Assembly: GCA_936450465.1 (NCBI GenBank)
Contig: OW388293.1
Location: forward strand, 25,631,860 to 25,695,859
From: Gibbula magus
Lineage: Eukaryota > Mollusca > Gastropoda > Trochida > Trochidae
DNA length: 64,000 bases
Direction: 5' to 3'
The notes under the pieces were generated by a model that worked only from the letters and a program-made list of their open reading frames with translations, did not search any database and was not told the origin of the DNA. A program made the translations under genes and the position numbers. Below, in pieces: positions 10,901 to 22,534 of this stretch (positions are counted from its first letter, which is position 1; every line of letters begins with the position of its first letter).

Positions 10901-12990
10901 CAAATATCCGAGCTCCTAGACAATACTTGACGTGTTGAACCAGAAGTAAAGAGGAGATGTTTGACAGTGTCAGGAGCTCCTCACCTTCTGTCTGACTACT
11001 CATTTTTCTCATTTACTACATCTCTTTTTTATTTCATCTACATTAACGTCTGTTTATTCTATTAAAAGCACTATCCTAACGTAGAATGGATGGTATTACA
11101 CATCAACTATCAAATAAGTGTGCAATTTGGTTTTGAAGAATATTTGTATTGGATTTGTCACACCCAATGGATCATTATCCTTTTCGTTTTCAATGGTTGT
11201 GCCATTCAGTTAAATAAAACGCCCGGTCTCTTATAATTTTAAGAAAGATTTGACTGAAATAAAATATAACATTCGTTATCACTTTCATATCCAAAGGATA
11301 TTTTGACAAAAATGTAGAATTAATTTTGAAATATGAAACATAATCCGAAGAAATATTTTACATCCCCGAAGTTTGTTTTACGTTTACAACGTTTAAGCCT
11401 CGAAGGTTGGTTAGATCATCAAATGATAACAATTATACGAACATATGCTCTTCAAAGTTGAATAGAAAAGAAATGTTTTCATCATTACATAGCTATTGCT
11501 GAACAATTATCAAATATCTTCAACAAGCATATGATCACTCTTTCATTTGTCGGTTTGATATCTTGACATTTACGAAGAGAATGTTTTATTCAGTCAATAA
11601 TTACAGTATGAGACAGTGTGCATTCCCCCTGACAACGCTGAAATGTCAATGATTGAGACATATTTTTATTGTGAAATCGAGGCGCCCATTTTGCATCAAA
11701 TGAATTCTCAGGATATTGATCGATATGTTGAGATTGGAAGTCCATGCTTAATTTGACTTCTGTGTAGAAAATGATTAAGTTTAAACTTCTCTAGTCTTTT
11801 CAATGGCAGATTTTTTTTATAACTTTGAACCGTTCAACTTTTAACTTGAACTCTTCAAACCAATCCAGATACTATTGCACTCTGGCATATCGTCCACGAG
11901 ATATTAAATGAATATTCAAAGTGAAAAACAAAATATAGTAATGGCATTATCTACATGTAACACATCAGACTGTTGCAATTGGTAACCTGGATGAGTCCAA
12001 TTGGAGAACTGTATTTCGACTATTAAGCATATTTGAATACCTTTCTTGCAAAATGTCTTTAAAGTCAAATACAGAAATCGAACAAGAGATCAAGGTACTG
12101 ATACAAGGTAGTGAGACAATAGCAATATACCAAAGGAAAAACGAATGAAAATAGCTGTTACGGCAGTCAAGAGTTCCTCAAGACAGACATGGCCCTCAAG
12201 GGAGATGATAACGAAACACTGCAGTGTAATTAATGATGTCTTCTTGTAAATATATCTGTATGCCGACTCTGAAGACATCAAGTCAAATCTGTCTATGTAG
12301 TATTGATGTAGTATTTCGTGGCTCTCTCCTGCATTACATAATGCCAGCTAGCATGATGTGAATAAAATACTATTGAAAACGTTGCTTAGCATTAAATCAT
12401 CTCATATCGATTCCTTTTTTGTTAAAATTAAGAATTCAACATTTTATATTATCAAACTTTTTAAATAAACACTATCTTAGGTCGCTAATTGTTTTCAAAT
12501 AATTTAGGAGATTTTAAAGCATGAATGGTAGTGTGCTGCATTGAGTTAATCTAAACTCTCTGATCACACTCCCTGAAAGCTACTTGTGTTACCTCTGTCA
12601 ATGACCGAAACTTAATCAGCAGAGTATATGTTCATTGAATGTGTCCAGAAATCGTCAAGCGCATTCTTTCCAAACGTGATAAGCTACATAGCCTGTGTAT
12701 CTAATTTTGTTCGTTTGACCTTCATTCATCACTCCAGCGTACTGACATTGGAACATCATGTATTTGTCACGTTTCTGATTTCAATTCACGTTTTCAAAAC
12801 TTTGACATGATAGACAGTAGGGGTATTATTTTCATCATTTAATCTCTTGAGCTGTCGTACAGGGAGTATTCTTTTACTGACATGGATGAAGTAACAGCAA
12901 TATGACATTGCCAAGGGTGTTTTTTCCCTTCATGTCATGTTAAAAATGTGTTAAATTAATCGAATGAACCAAACAGATATTTTCCTTACA
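7997..12990. repeat. Block R copy 1, right part (paralogue of 43745-50900)
   Basis: The order is collinear with copy 2. 8000-8220 matches 43745-44000, 8230-9700 matches 44000-45540, and 9700-11390 matches 45540-47465. 11400-12290 matches 48525-49370, and 12480-12990 matches 50320-50900. 8000-9900 also appears inverted at about 56080-57900. The copies are clearly diverged, with many small indels, and no open frame is conserved. I see no gene. Confidence 0.65.
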
Positions 12991-15419
12991 AAGAAACGTG
13001 CATTTTATTTATTATTATTTATCATTACGCGTCATAAATACAACTGTTTTATCATGTCTTCTGTAGCCAACTAAACTAAATGTGAATTTGTATCTGATCA
13101 TGTTTCTGAAAGAAGTCGTTGTTTTTGGATATCTAAGGATATTGAAAAAGGTTTTGTTTCCCTTGTTTATGACGTCGTACAGTAATAATGCTTCAACGAA
13201 TTTTTAAAAAAGGTAACTTTTGTCAAAATTTACATTTTGAAAAAAGCATTTTCAGCACTTGATATCTATTTGCAAAGACTTTAAGATTAAAAGTATGATA
13301 CATTGATGTATAACAATCTTAATCGACTTTCTCCGGAAGCAGTATTTCGTTTTTATAATCTAGTTAAAGCTTAATGTAAAACATCCTCGTAGCCCATCTC
13401 GTATAACATTACATCTAGTTTTAACTGGATTGGGTTTTTTCACTCTATTGAAAATGTGATGACGTTTACTTTGCTCGTTAGTTTAGGTGAGTTACTCGTA
13501 TACAACATAGCATACACATGTATTTATGACATGAAATACACCTTTTGATCTGGGAATTTACTCAGTTATACAATGCATTTGGTTGTGGTTCTTCCAGTTC
13601 CTATTTAGCTGTGTCCTCGAGTTACATAAAAGGGTATTCTTTGGTTTTTTATGTAATAATAAGTTAAAATTACATATTTTAAAACCTTGAAATGTATATC
13701 GTATGATGATGAGATCAGATTCAATGACACATAACAAAGCTCTTATCTCTTATATTATAGTGTACTGTCTTCCCAGTTATATCTAAAGTATAACATATAA
13801 CGTTACTGTCAATATATGACGATACAAAATATGACTAATTGGACGTAGAGTCAAAGTTTCACTTCACATAATTTACATAAGAACGAATTACATTTGAAAA
13901 TGGTTAAATGTATGAAGTATAAAACTCAAATATTGCATCAATTATAACTTTCTAATTATTTGTTTTCTGAAGCTACACATAAAGTCATTATGCTTTCATA
14001 CAAAACAGGGGGAATTGGACGTCATTGGTTAAAAGTCGAGACAATGTTCACTTCACATAATCTCTGATATGAAATAAGATAAAATGTCAAAGCATAATCT
14101 GTAAAATGTCACATGCGCTTGTTTCCACTTTACTGAATGAACTCCTACATTATTAACAAAAGATTGACAATGATTCAAAGCATATAGAACACAGCTCATA
14201 GATCACATCCGGTATCGTCTTCCCAATTATCTGATTTCTAAAGTTACACATAAGATGTTCCAATAACAAGATATCAGTAATTGGGCGCCAGTGAGTAAAT
14301 AAAGAGACACGTTTCCGAAGGTTGAATTGTGTAAACGGTTTCGCCATCAATTTCTTATCCACAGAGCGAGAAGTTACACGTTGCCATGTGTCCTGAATGC
14401 AAAAAGAGATTACCAGATGACAAAGTGTCATGTGATTGAAGCTATTGACTTCCATGAAACCAGAAGTGTTTGTTTTCCCGACCATTACTCCAGTTAAAGT
14501 GTATTATTCAAATCTGTTTAAGCAGCGTTTTTCTTTAAAATATTTAAGTAACAGAGTAAGAGTTTTGCAATTTCCTGAATTAGCATTTCGAAAACAAAAT
14601 ACGATGTTTCTTGTCATTAACAGAATTACATCTAGAAAATAGACTTAATATGATGTTCATGTTTTTGTCAATGTTTAAAGGACAATACAATGCCTACGCC
14701 TGATGTTACTGAAACTTATTGTGGACATGGTGATATGGAATTTCTTCTTGTACTGAATCATTGTACTGTTTGATTTAATCTGTTTGATCAGTCATATTTT
14801 AAATAAAATTAGTTGTTTACAGTCATGACAATCACATCCTTATATTGTCAAAACTGGTTCAGTCAAGTTTAAACAAAATTGACATTTTGACATGAAGTAT
14901 CGTTCTGCATTCTACACATGTATCCAAAGGAACCTAATATGATTGTATACGTTGACTCTATCTGTCTATCCTTCATTAAACAAGAATATATAGAGGACTA
15001 TATACGAGTGCCTCAGTCAATTTTTGATTACACGTGCGTGCCAATTGACATCTTGGAGCGTCAAACCACAGTAAGATATGGTCACGAATATAACGTTATA
15101 TTTATTACAAATTCGTTAAAATCATAAAGAGGATGATTACCAGCCGTTTCTCGCACATATACAACATGATGTCCAACGGGAATACATGCTACTTTTGTTC
15201 ACCATGACACAATTATATTTATTCCCTCTGGGCATCGTATGAACCCGGATTGCTCTCCATGGTTATAAAATAAAGCGTATTGTTTTACTTACAACCAGTC
15301 AAATCAGAGCAATCAATAAGTGATAAAGAAGACCATAAACAGTTTAAACGATATCTATATTCATAATATAATTCCTTTCACCCTGCAACCATTACAATTT
15401 CCCTTTTTAAATTTCAGTG
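12991..15419. other. AT-rich region with loosely repeated boxes, no gene
   Basis: No exon is recognisable. A box like ATCGTCTTCCCAATTATCTG, preceded by 'AACACA.CTCATA', occurs at about 13763 (weak) and 14211. It recurs at 19821, 20374 and 20900, spaced at a few hundred bases. It suggests an old, decayed tandem array. Frames at 14153-14485 and 14918-15127 resemble nothing I know. Confidence 0.4.
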
Positions 15420-16820
15420 TTCCAATGCAATTCCTGGTACAACAAGCGATGGTTTCAAGCTGACCATTTCACTCAAATAGACACAATAATATTGCATGAT
15501 CTTTAACTGCACTACAAGTCGCGATGATATAAGTGAAATACTGGATGTATCTTTGTATTGTTTATGCCTGATTCTGTGGGTGATTGTTCGAATTCCCTTA
15601 TGGTCTCATTCTGAACAAATAAGAAATTGTACTATTGCATATTGTCTTCCCAGATATAGCAATGTTAATTTGTTCACTTTCGAAATGGTGAGTATGTCTA
15701 AGGTTTAATCCCCAAATCAACTTACCTCCTCTAATTTTGTATGTATAATCCAAATTTTAGCAGAAGGTTACCCTTGCTACAAAAGAAATCTAACCTATGA
15801 AGGTCCAAAGTTTCTTTGTGTATGACTACTGATTTTTATAATTTACATTTAAGATGATCATAAGCACTCCAAATGACATGTACATTATATTTCGTATGAC
15901 ATCGGTAACTTTCGGTCAGTATTAACTAGTTTGAGTTGACAGAGAAGCTCATCCATGTGTCACTTGTATTCAAATATATCAACACGAGAAGGAGTTCAAG
16001 AATTTTCCCTCTATCAATCAGTATTGATGTACTTGATATCGGAATACGGAATACGCAATTGTGACATTCTATTTTTATCATGCAATAATTCTTAGTAAGT
16101 TTTTTTTAAAATTAATTGACACTTAGCACAACACTGGCATTAAACTTGCTGTGAATATTTACGTTATCGACTATATGATGACAAAACATTGTGGATTTTC
16201 AAGTAATTTACGTTAAAGCCTTGTGACTCATCTACTTCACGAGTTGAAAGCATTTAACTACAAACGATTTCTCTTAGACCTCTCACAAGCGATAGATGAT
16301 AAAATATACCACTGCCCAACATCTAAGGATGGAATTATTGATTCAACATGAAATATGAATGAAGTAAAATTTACTGGTGGCATTTGTGAAAAGTTTCTGG
16401 ATGATGTTCAATGGTTGATATTGACGGACACCGACGAGCTAGTTGGTTTTACAAGTACCACGAAAACCTTCAGGTCTTCGTGTCTTGTGAGAATAACGTT
16501 GTTATAGTATCACACTATATATCACGTACTTATCACGTATGTATCTCTATGTGTACTCCAAGAACTCAAAGACGAAACCATGAAACTTCAGTAATAGCAA
16601 AATGTGATTGGAGAATAAATGAGATTATCGTCCGGCCATCGTATTGGTTCTATCTCCTCCAAATCTTCAATGATCTATGTTTTGAAATTTTAGGCTATCC
16701 ACTCGAAAGTTCATGGTATGAGGTAAATGGACAATCAGACTGATAAATTCGTTACATATTACATACGCTATTTGCAAAATTGTAACATAATTGTAACATC
16801 GTTGTTGCAGAAAAAACTTA
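15420..16820. repeat. Segment B, left copy (inverted partner of 22535-23990)
   Basis: This is the reverse complement of 22535-23990. In a sample of about 125 bp from position 15496 I counted roughly six differences. The two long open frames (15496-15708 and 16411-16743) are partly present in the other arm but resemble no family I recognise. At about 16820 it joins segment A. Confidence 0.8.
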
Positions 16821-16885
16821 CTCTTACTTAGCTTAGCTGTTGAGGGATGGATACAGTGTTTTAATGAAATGCTTAATTCTCTTAC

Positions 16886-17007
16886 ATAGTTCCTGATGTT
16901 GACGATGGTGATGCCGAGGGATATATATATGGACGGGTTCTTTGGCGGTGAAGATCTGATTGTAGGCAAGTAGCCACCCAGTAACTCTTTGATGATCTTC
17001 TGTTCAG
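16886..17007 (-). pseudogene. nAChR-like ligand-binding-domain exon, isolated
   Basis: Read on the minus strand, an acceptor (ACACATGACAG) is followed by 122 bp. It codes EQKIIKELLGGYLPTIRSS and then PPKNPSIYISLGITIVNIRN plus Y. A donor GTAAGA follows at 16885-16880. This matches the first ligand-domain exon of nAChR subunits: 'KEL...Y...RP....PV.V.LGL.L.QI.D'. The exon ends at the usual place, before the 'D.KNQ' exon. The middle holds a (TA)4 run where the inverted copy is 4 bp shorter, so the local reading may be altered. No following ligand-domain exon is seen on the minus strand below it. It is therefore an orphan exon fragment, though the exon itself has no stop. Family call is moderately firm. 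Confidence 0.65.
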
Positions 17008-17652
17008 CTGTCATGTGTAATGGTAGCACATGTTTTGTATAGCGTCTTTTCCATTCATCGGTTGTCAGATCGGTTGTTAATGGGTTCAGACAATTGAGAG
17101 AAGATTTTAAAGGTTACGAACAGACTCTTTCTATACATTATGAGAGAAGATATTGACCGCCTCAGAGACTGCATAGAGTTGGTAAAGATCATAAATTTTT
17201 ATATTTAAACAAATTTTGGCTATGAACCTGCTAGCAAACGGAACAGAAACTTCTTGGGTATCTTCAAATCTTCTGTCATGGGCACGTGCTCATCTAGGTT
17301 GTTTAACATCTAAAATAATATAAAGTTGGTTCACATGATGCACAAGCTCTCTAGATTGAAAAGGATCATGTGTTAGGGTATGTTTGAAAGTCTCAAGGAC
17401 TTACAGTTGGTTAAAAGCATGAACAAGCTCTCTATATTTTGGAAAGTACATGCATGCAAATATGTATGCAACCCCTTAGCAGCGATTAAATCCACTGATC
17501 TGAACACGTTGACAGCTTCAGAGATTGAAATACATTAGGAGGTTGGTTGAAATCATAAACGATTCTCTACATTTTGCTAATAACATGCAAACATCATATG
17601 CAGACGTTCAGAGATTATCAATGTGCGATAAAATGACATCATGTAACATGTA

Positions 17653-17681
17653 CACTCATGGCAAAAATGGTTGTCACCCCC
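17653..17681 (+). repeat. Left terminal inverted repeat of the Tc1 element
   Basis: 29 bp, an exact reverse complement of 19265-19293, and directly preceded by TA. Confidence 0.93.
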
Positions 17682-17938
17682 TAATATTTAATTAAATTGG
17701 AGTTTATATCACATTGTATGCATGGCAATGTTGGTTTTCCATGGAAATGTCATTACAGGCATGAAGTTACATTAACTCACACTTTACAATGAACAGATTC
17801 AGCGGTTTCATGTAGACCACGTGCATTTCATTGAAATGATTGAAATTTGTCTCCTTAGGTTTGTCATTTCCATCGATTACTATAGACCTCTTTCATAAGA
17901 TACAGCTTCACGACTATAGTTTCTGAAAAGCATAGACC

Positions 17939-18961
17939 ATGCCTGGTCCCACTCCACCAGGAATCAGACATGAAATCATTGGCATGAGTCGTGGTGGCGC
18001 TTCGAATCGTGTCATTGCTGCAGCATGTAACGTCAGTGTTAGAACTGTTCAAAGGATTAAAAGACTGCACGCCATACAGGGAAATGTTGTTCCGAATAAG
18101 TCTTCAGGCCGTCCCAAGAAAACTACGGTTCGTCAGGATAGAATTCTTCTTCGTTTGACCCGACGTCATAGACGTCTTTCGTCTTTGACTCTTGCACAGA
18201 GATGGGGGGCTCATATTAATACGCCCATTTGCCGGAGAACTGTAGTGAACAGGTTGCTCCAGCATGGATATAAGGCAAGAAGACCTGCCATCAAACCATT
18301 CTGGACACTGGTCCACCGCAGGGCACGGCTTGCTTGGGCGCAGCAGCACCGCAGAATCCAACTTGGACATTGGCGTCACGTCATATTTACTGATGAGTCT
18401 CGTTTCCTACTGCATAAGGTGGACAGGAGAATGAGAGTGCGACGTTTACGTGGGGAAAGGTTCAATGACGACTGTCTGCAGCATCAGGTTGCCCACGGTG
18501 GCGGTTCTGTACACGTATGGGCAGGAATACACCATAACGGTAAAACGGATCTTGTCGTCCTTCAAGGAAACGTCAACCAGAAGTCGTACAGACGTCTTCT
18601 TGAAACCGTTTGCCTCCCACATGCAAGAAGAGTGTATGGCAACAACTTCCTGTTGCAGGACGATAATGCACCAGCCCATCGTGCACGTACAGTGAACGCT
18701 TTCATTCAGGCACAAGGAGTAACAAGATTGCCCTGGCCTTCAAAAAGTCCGGATATGAATCCGATAGAACATGCTTGGGATCAGCTTGACCGTGCAATTA
18801 GAAGACTGGACCCTGCTCCTGCAAATTTACAGCAATTGCGGGCTGCTCTTGTGAATGAATGGAACAATTTGGCTGTTGCAAACATCAACACACTGATAGA
18901 CAGTATGCCTGCCCGAATTATCGCCCTTGAAAATTCCAGAGGCGGTGCTACCCGATATTAG
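17939..18961 (+). CDS. Tc1-family transposase, apparently intact
   Basis: A 340-residue transposase that would cut and paste the element by binding its inverted ends, acting in the nucleus. Residues 1-45 form the first helix-turn-helix (ASNRVIAAACNVSVRTVQRI). GRPKK at 57-61 is the GRPR-like linker, and residues 65-120 hold the second DNA-binding fold. The DDE domain has D152 (IFTDESRF), D242 (LQDDNAPAH) and E277 (MNPIEHAWD). 34 residues lie between the last two acids, the DD34E spacing of Tc1. The glycine-rich VHVWAGI box is at 191-197. Length fits the family (about 340). No frameshift or stop is present. The ATG at 17939 fits: it follows the 5' untranslated part of the element and starts the typical short N-terminus. 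AATAAA at 18997-19002 lies just after the stop. Confidence 0.96.
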   Translation: MPGPTPPGIRHEIIGMSRGGASNRVIAAACNVSVRTVQRIKRLHAIQGNVVPNKSSGRPKKTTVRQDRILLRLTRRHRRLSSLTLAQRWGAHINTPICRRTVVNRLLQHGYKARRPAIKPFWTLVHRRARLAWAQQHRRIQLGHWRHVIFTDESRFLLHKVDRRMRVRRLRGERFNDDCLQHQVAHGGGSVHVWAGIHHNGKTDLVVLQGNVNQKSYRRLLETVCLPHARRVYGNNFLLQDDNAPAHRARTVNAFIQAQGVTRLPWPSKSPDMNPIEHAWDQLDRAIRRLDPAPANLQQLRAALVNEWNNLAVANINTLIDSMPARIIALENSRGGATRY

Positions 18962-19264
18962 GCTTGTAAATATACTCATACATGACTGCAGAATGAAATA
19001 AAACCGACAATTGAACTTGAAAATGTAATTTGTTTTATTGATACCCATCCAATTGATACTATATGGATACTGTAAAAAATTGCCCTTTTTCACAGGGACC
19101 ATACATATCCTGATAGAATTTCTTAAATTGGCCAGCACAAGACCAAAATACAAGCTGGTATGTTTTACGAATGTTTTTCCCAATCACACAAATCATTCTG
19201 ACAGTTATTGCATGTTTGATTATTTGTCCACACTCAGTTAAACTTGACGTAGCGTTCTCAGTCT

Positions 19265-19293
19265 GGGGGTGACAACCATTTTTGCCATGAGTG
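19265..19293 (-). repeat. Right terminal inverted repeat of the Tc1 element
   Basis: 29 bp, matching the left end and followed by TA (19294-19295). Confidence 0.93.
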
Positions 19294-19909
19294 TATCCGT
19301 CACCCATTCAGGGAAAAAATCGATATCGATAGCGATATCGATATCGATATCTACCAACAAACGCGCAGTATAAGATAAACACCAATATACTACACCTTTA
19401 CAATATACCGCTCCTAAATCCCCATATTATGTCAACATATATACCATATTCCCAATTAGTTATGTATACTTCATGAACTTAGCTATGAAATATTAACTTA
19501 GCAATTTAACCATGGGCATATATCTAATTTAAATAATCTAGACAGCTTGTTCTCCAATCCCAATTCATGGTGATGTATAAAACATATGTTGAAACTGTAT
19601 TTTTCAAAACAACACAAATGATAAACAAGTAACATTTTGATCCATTTTTCTGCACAATGTACTTCATTATTGCACATGAACGTTAATTTTAACACTCTAC
19701 TTGTCATCCTATTGGCTGCCCCAATATCTCTGACAAAGTGACACGTCAGTTATTTCATAAAATGGATTACTGATGACAAAAGCTCAAAGTATAAAGAACA
19801 CAACTCATATATCCTATGTGGTATCGTCTTTCCAATTATCTGCTTTCTTCTTTCACAGACCTCTATTGTTAACATTTTCGATTACATAATACAAGTACTT
19901 AGACGTCAT

Positions 19910-20242
19910 GGAGCACAGTGGTGTAGTGGTCAGCATGCTTGCCTCTCACGCCAACGGCCCGGGTTCGAATCCCGGCGGAGACACCAAACATTTGTGACCT
20001 GGCTCTTATACTGTGTTGTGCCCCTGGGCAAGGCACTTCATCCACATTGCACTCAGTCCACCCAGCTGTTTAAATGGGTACCTGAACACGGGAGGTGCGG
20101 ACCTATATGGTCGCGCAGAGCGCTTAGTAGCGGCACCGAAAGTACAATTTCTTCAGGGTAATAATTGTACCGCCACTGAACAGTGATTGCACTGGATATT
20201 AGGCGTTAAAATGTATATTATTATTATTTATTTATTATTATG
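19910..20242 (+). mobile_element. tRNA-derived SINE (SINE-B), copy 1
   Basis: The head is a tRNA-Glu-like sequence with a CTC anticodon position (TTGCCTCTCACGCC), an A-box region (GTAGTGGTCAGCATGC) and a perfect B box (GGGTTCGAATCCCGG). The body includes GGCAAGGCACTTCATCCAC and GTGGTGCCGC-type sequence. It ends in TTAGGCGTTAAAATG followed by (TTA)n. It is shared with the inverted arm (24745-25078), so it predates that duplication. Confidence 0.88.
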
Positions 20243-21010
20243 ATCAGCGGTAATATGGAAAGTTTTTCACTTGATCTCTCAGATAACAACTCTTAATCCA
20301 TTTACTAAATAAGTAAGTGTCACAATAATTAACAGGACATAGAACACGTCTCATATATGCTGATTTCTATCAAGTATCGTTTCCCAATTATCTGCATTTT
20401 GTAGTTTCACATAACTCCAAACACGATACCATATTACAGTAGTAATTTATTTCAGTAAATCAGGCCATAGTCCTTTTTCTACAACATATAACTGCAATAC
20501 ATTGTGGACACTTGAAAGAATGCAATTTTGCCGAATTGCTAATTGTGATTTTAAAACAGAGAAAATAAATAATTGAATTTCGACTCCGATGGAATTAGTA
20601 ATAGTAACTTGGCAGAAATGTTCATTCCAGATTACAATGAAATGGACACTCAAGAAAGGCATGGTAATCTGTTTCTGTTTTGGTGTGATACAAAAAGGGC
20701 AAAACGTCTAATTTACTTTTTTTTAGATATACCTGATTTTCTACCCATCAAAAGACAAGATATTGAATGTCAATGTTAAAACGTAGACAACTTTCACTGC
20801 AAGTACTCACTGGCATTACAACTTCAAATCAATTTATAAAACAAAGTCCTTATAACAATGATTAAACTTGTATAGAACCAAACACGTAGATCGTATCCAG
20901 TATCGTCTTCCCAATTATCTTCCAAAGGCAAAACAAGATTATCTATCAAGGTGCAATGTATATTTTCCAATTTATATGTGTGAAGGGTCTCGACGTTTAA
21001 CGCATTTCTC

Positions 21011-22534
21011 ATTCACAAAGAAAATGTCATAAGTCATTTGTTCACAACTTTAAAAGTTAAAAGTTACACTATCAAGTTTTATTTTCCTACTATCTCATTT
21101 CTGAGGTGATGAATAACATTACTGTCAAGATGTCAAGATTACTAAACAAGACATAATAATTGGAAGCCGGTTATAACAAGTCTGAATAAAGTTTTGCTTT
21201 ATATTCCCATTGACATAACAACTTTTACTTAACAGAGTGAATTACATGTGTCATGATTCAAATGACACAGATCACAGTTCACATATCCAATCCATTAACG
21301 TCTACCCATATGTTCTCATATGCTTTCTAAATCAAGATATATTTTTAATGTCAATATAGCCGTTAAACGGGGAAAATATTATAAGGAGTTAATGATTAAA
21401 CATTACGAAATAAATACACTTCACAACGAGAAAAAAGTTCACTCCACATTATCTATGACATATAAACTATTAGGTCAGTTACAAACAAATATATATTTAG
21501 ATGTGATAGCATTTCAAAGTCCATAAAACACAACTACTAGCCTATCAAGTATCACACTACTAATGATATGCCTCCTGCAGTTTCAAAGAACTGTATTAGT
21601 AATACGTTACCATTATCAATTTACGAAAGTTATTGAACAAAAACTTTCGGAACACAATGCAATATCCAGTGTTGTTTTCCTAACTGTGTTCTCCCGGTCA
21701 TGTCAGTGATTAAATACCAAGACACATTTTTCAAAGATCTGACTGTGTGAAAGCAAATGCGTTTACCAGATTCCTCATTCACAGAGCGTCAGAAGTGACG
21801 TTCCTAATTCAATAAGTCAATAAGTTAACTTGGTTAACGGTGACCAGGATTACTACAAAACAGAGTGTAATTTGATATGTGCTATTGATTTGCAGACAGA
21901 GATTCCATGTGATGCGGTTACAGGGACCACGATTCCAAGGAGTGTTTGCTTTTCTTATTACATGCAGATCTATTGTCCTGAAGAACTCCTATTCAGCTAA
22001 AGTGACAACATATTTAAAATTGTCATGGTTTTGTCAATTTATTCCTGTCACTCTCTGATTTACCATAAATGACACAATAAAACAATGCAAACACTGTTCT
22101 TGTGGGGATATCTCTTTCATTGAAACTATCCTTAATGTGATTTAACTTCAGTTTCAGAGTCACATTGTTAAAGTATGTGTTTAGCATGGCTTGTATGCGA
22201 TAGACTACATACTTATACCGTTAGAACAACGAATTTTCGCATCAAAGAGCAAGCACAATGTCAAAACACATGACATATGATTTACAGTTATTTGAGGATG
22301 AAACGGTGATGTTCTCCGCCCTTACGTAACCCTTAAGATTGCTATTATTAATATTGCAGTCATTGGACATTAAGAACATATATTAAAGCTATGTTATTGT
22401 TCGTATCCTATATAAAAGCACAAATTGATAAATGTGTATGCATGTTTTTTCCTAAAATGTTTGAATGCATAGTTACATCGTCAGAGTATTGATTCATTTC
22501 AGGAATCGTGAAGAGGGTTGAGTGTAATTAATTT
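21011..22534. other. Spacer between the inverted arms, no gene
   Basis: AT-rich spacer of the large inverted duplication. It carries weak echoes of the box array seen at 13-14.5 kb; for example, the region 21780-21960 resembles 14340-14480. The frame 21320-21526 is unrecognised. Confidence 0.4.

Larger units (their letters stand above)
17653..19293 (+). mobile_element. Complete Tc1-type transposon
   Basis: The element is 1641 bp with 29-bp terminal inverted repeats (17653-17681 and 19265-19293), beginning CACTCATGGCAAAAATGG. It is flanked by the TA duplication expected for Tc1/mariner (17651-17652 and 19294-19295). The inverted copy of the locus has the unoccupied site, with a single TA at 26099-26100. 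The single open frame inside is intact. Of the elements in the window, this one looks the most recently active. Confidence 0.96.
16821..21010. repeat. Segment A, left copy (inverted partner of 23990-27265)
   Basis: Collinear by reverse complement with 27265 down to 23990 once insertions are removed. The Tc1 element is present only in this arm. The palindromic element (25569-26042) and the insert 26701-27070 are present only in the other. It contains the minus-strand nAChR ligand-domain exon and a SINE-B copy. At 19328-19352 an (ATCG)-rich stretch is expanded relative to the other arm. The frame 20573-20779 is shared with the other arm but not recognisable. Confidence 0.82.

Noticed and set aside
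16411..16743. 110-codon plus-strand frame in segment B
   Set aside because: Only part is open in the other arm and no motif is recognisable. A ligand-domain exon was considered, but the Cys-loop and WxPD motifs are missing.
19910..20000. Possible tRNA-Glu genes (19910, 24745-25078, 36928, 42450) and a tRNA-like at 7984 (minus)
   Set aside because: They have A and B boxes but poor acceptor stems and are followed by SINE bodies, so they are SINE heads.
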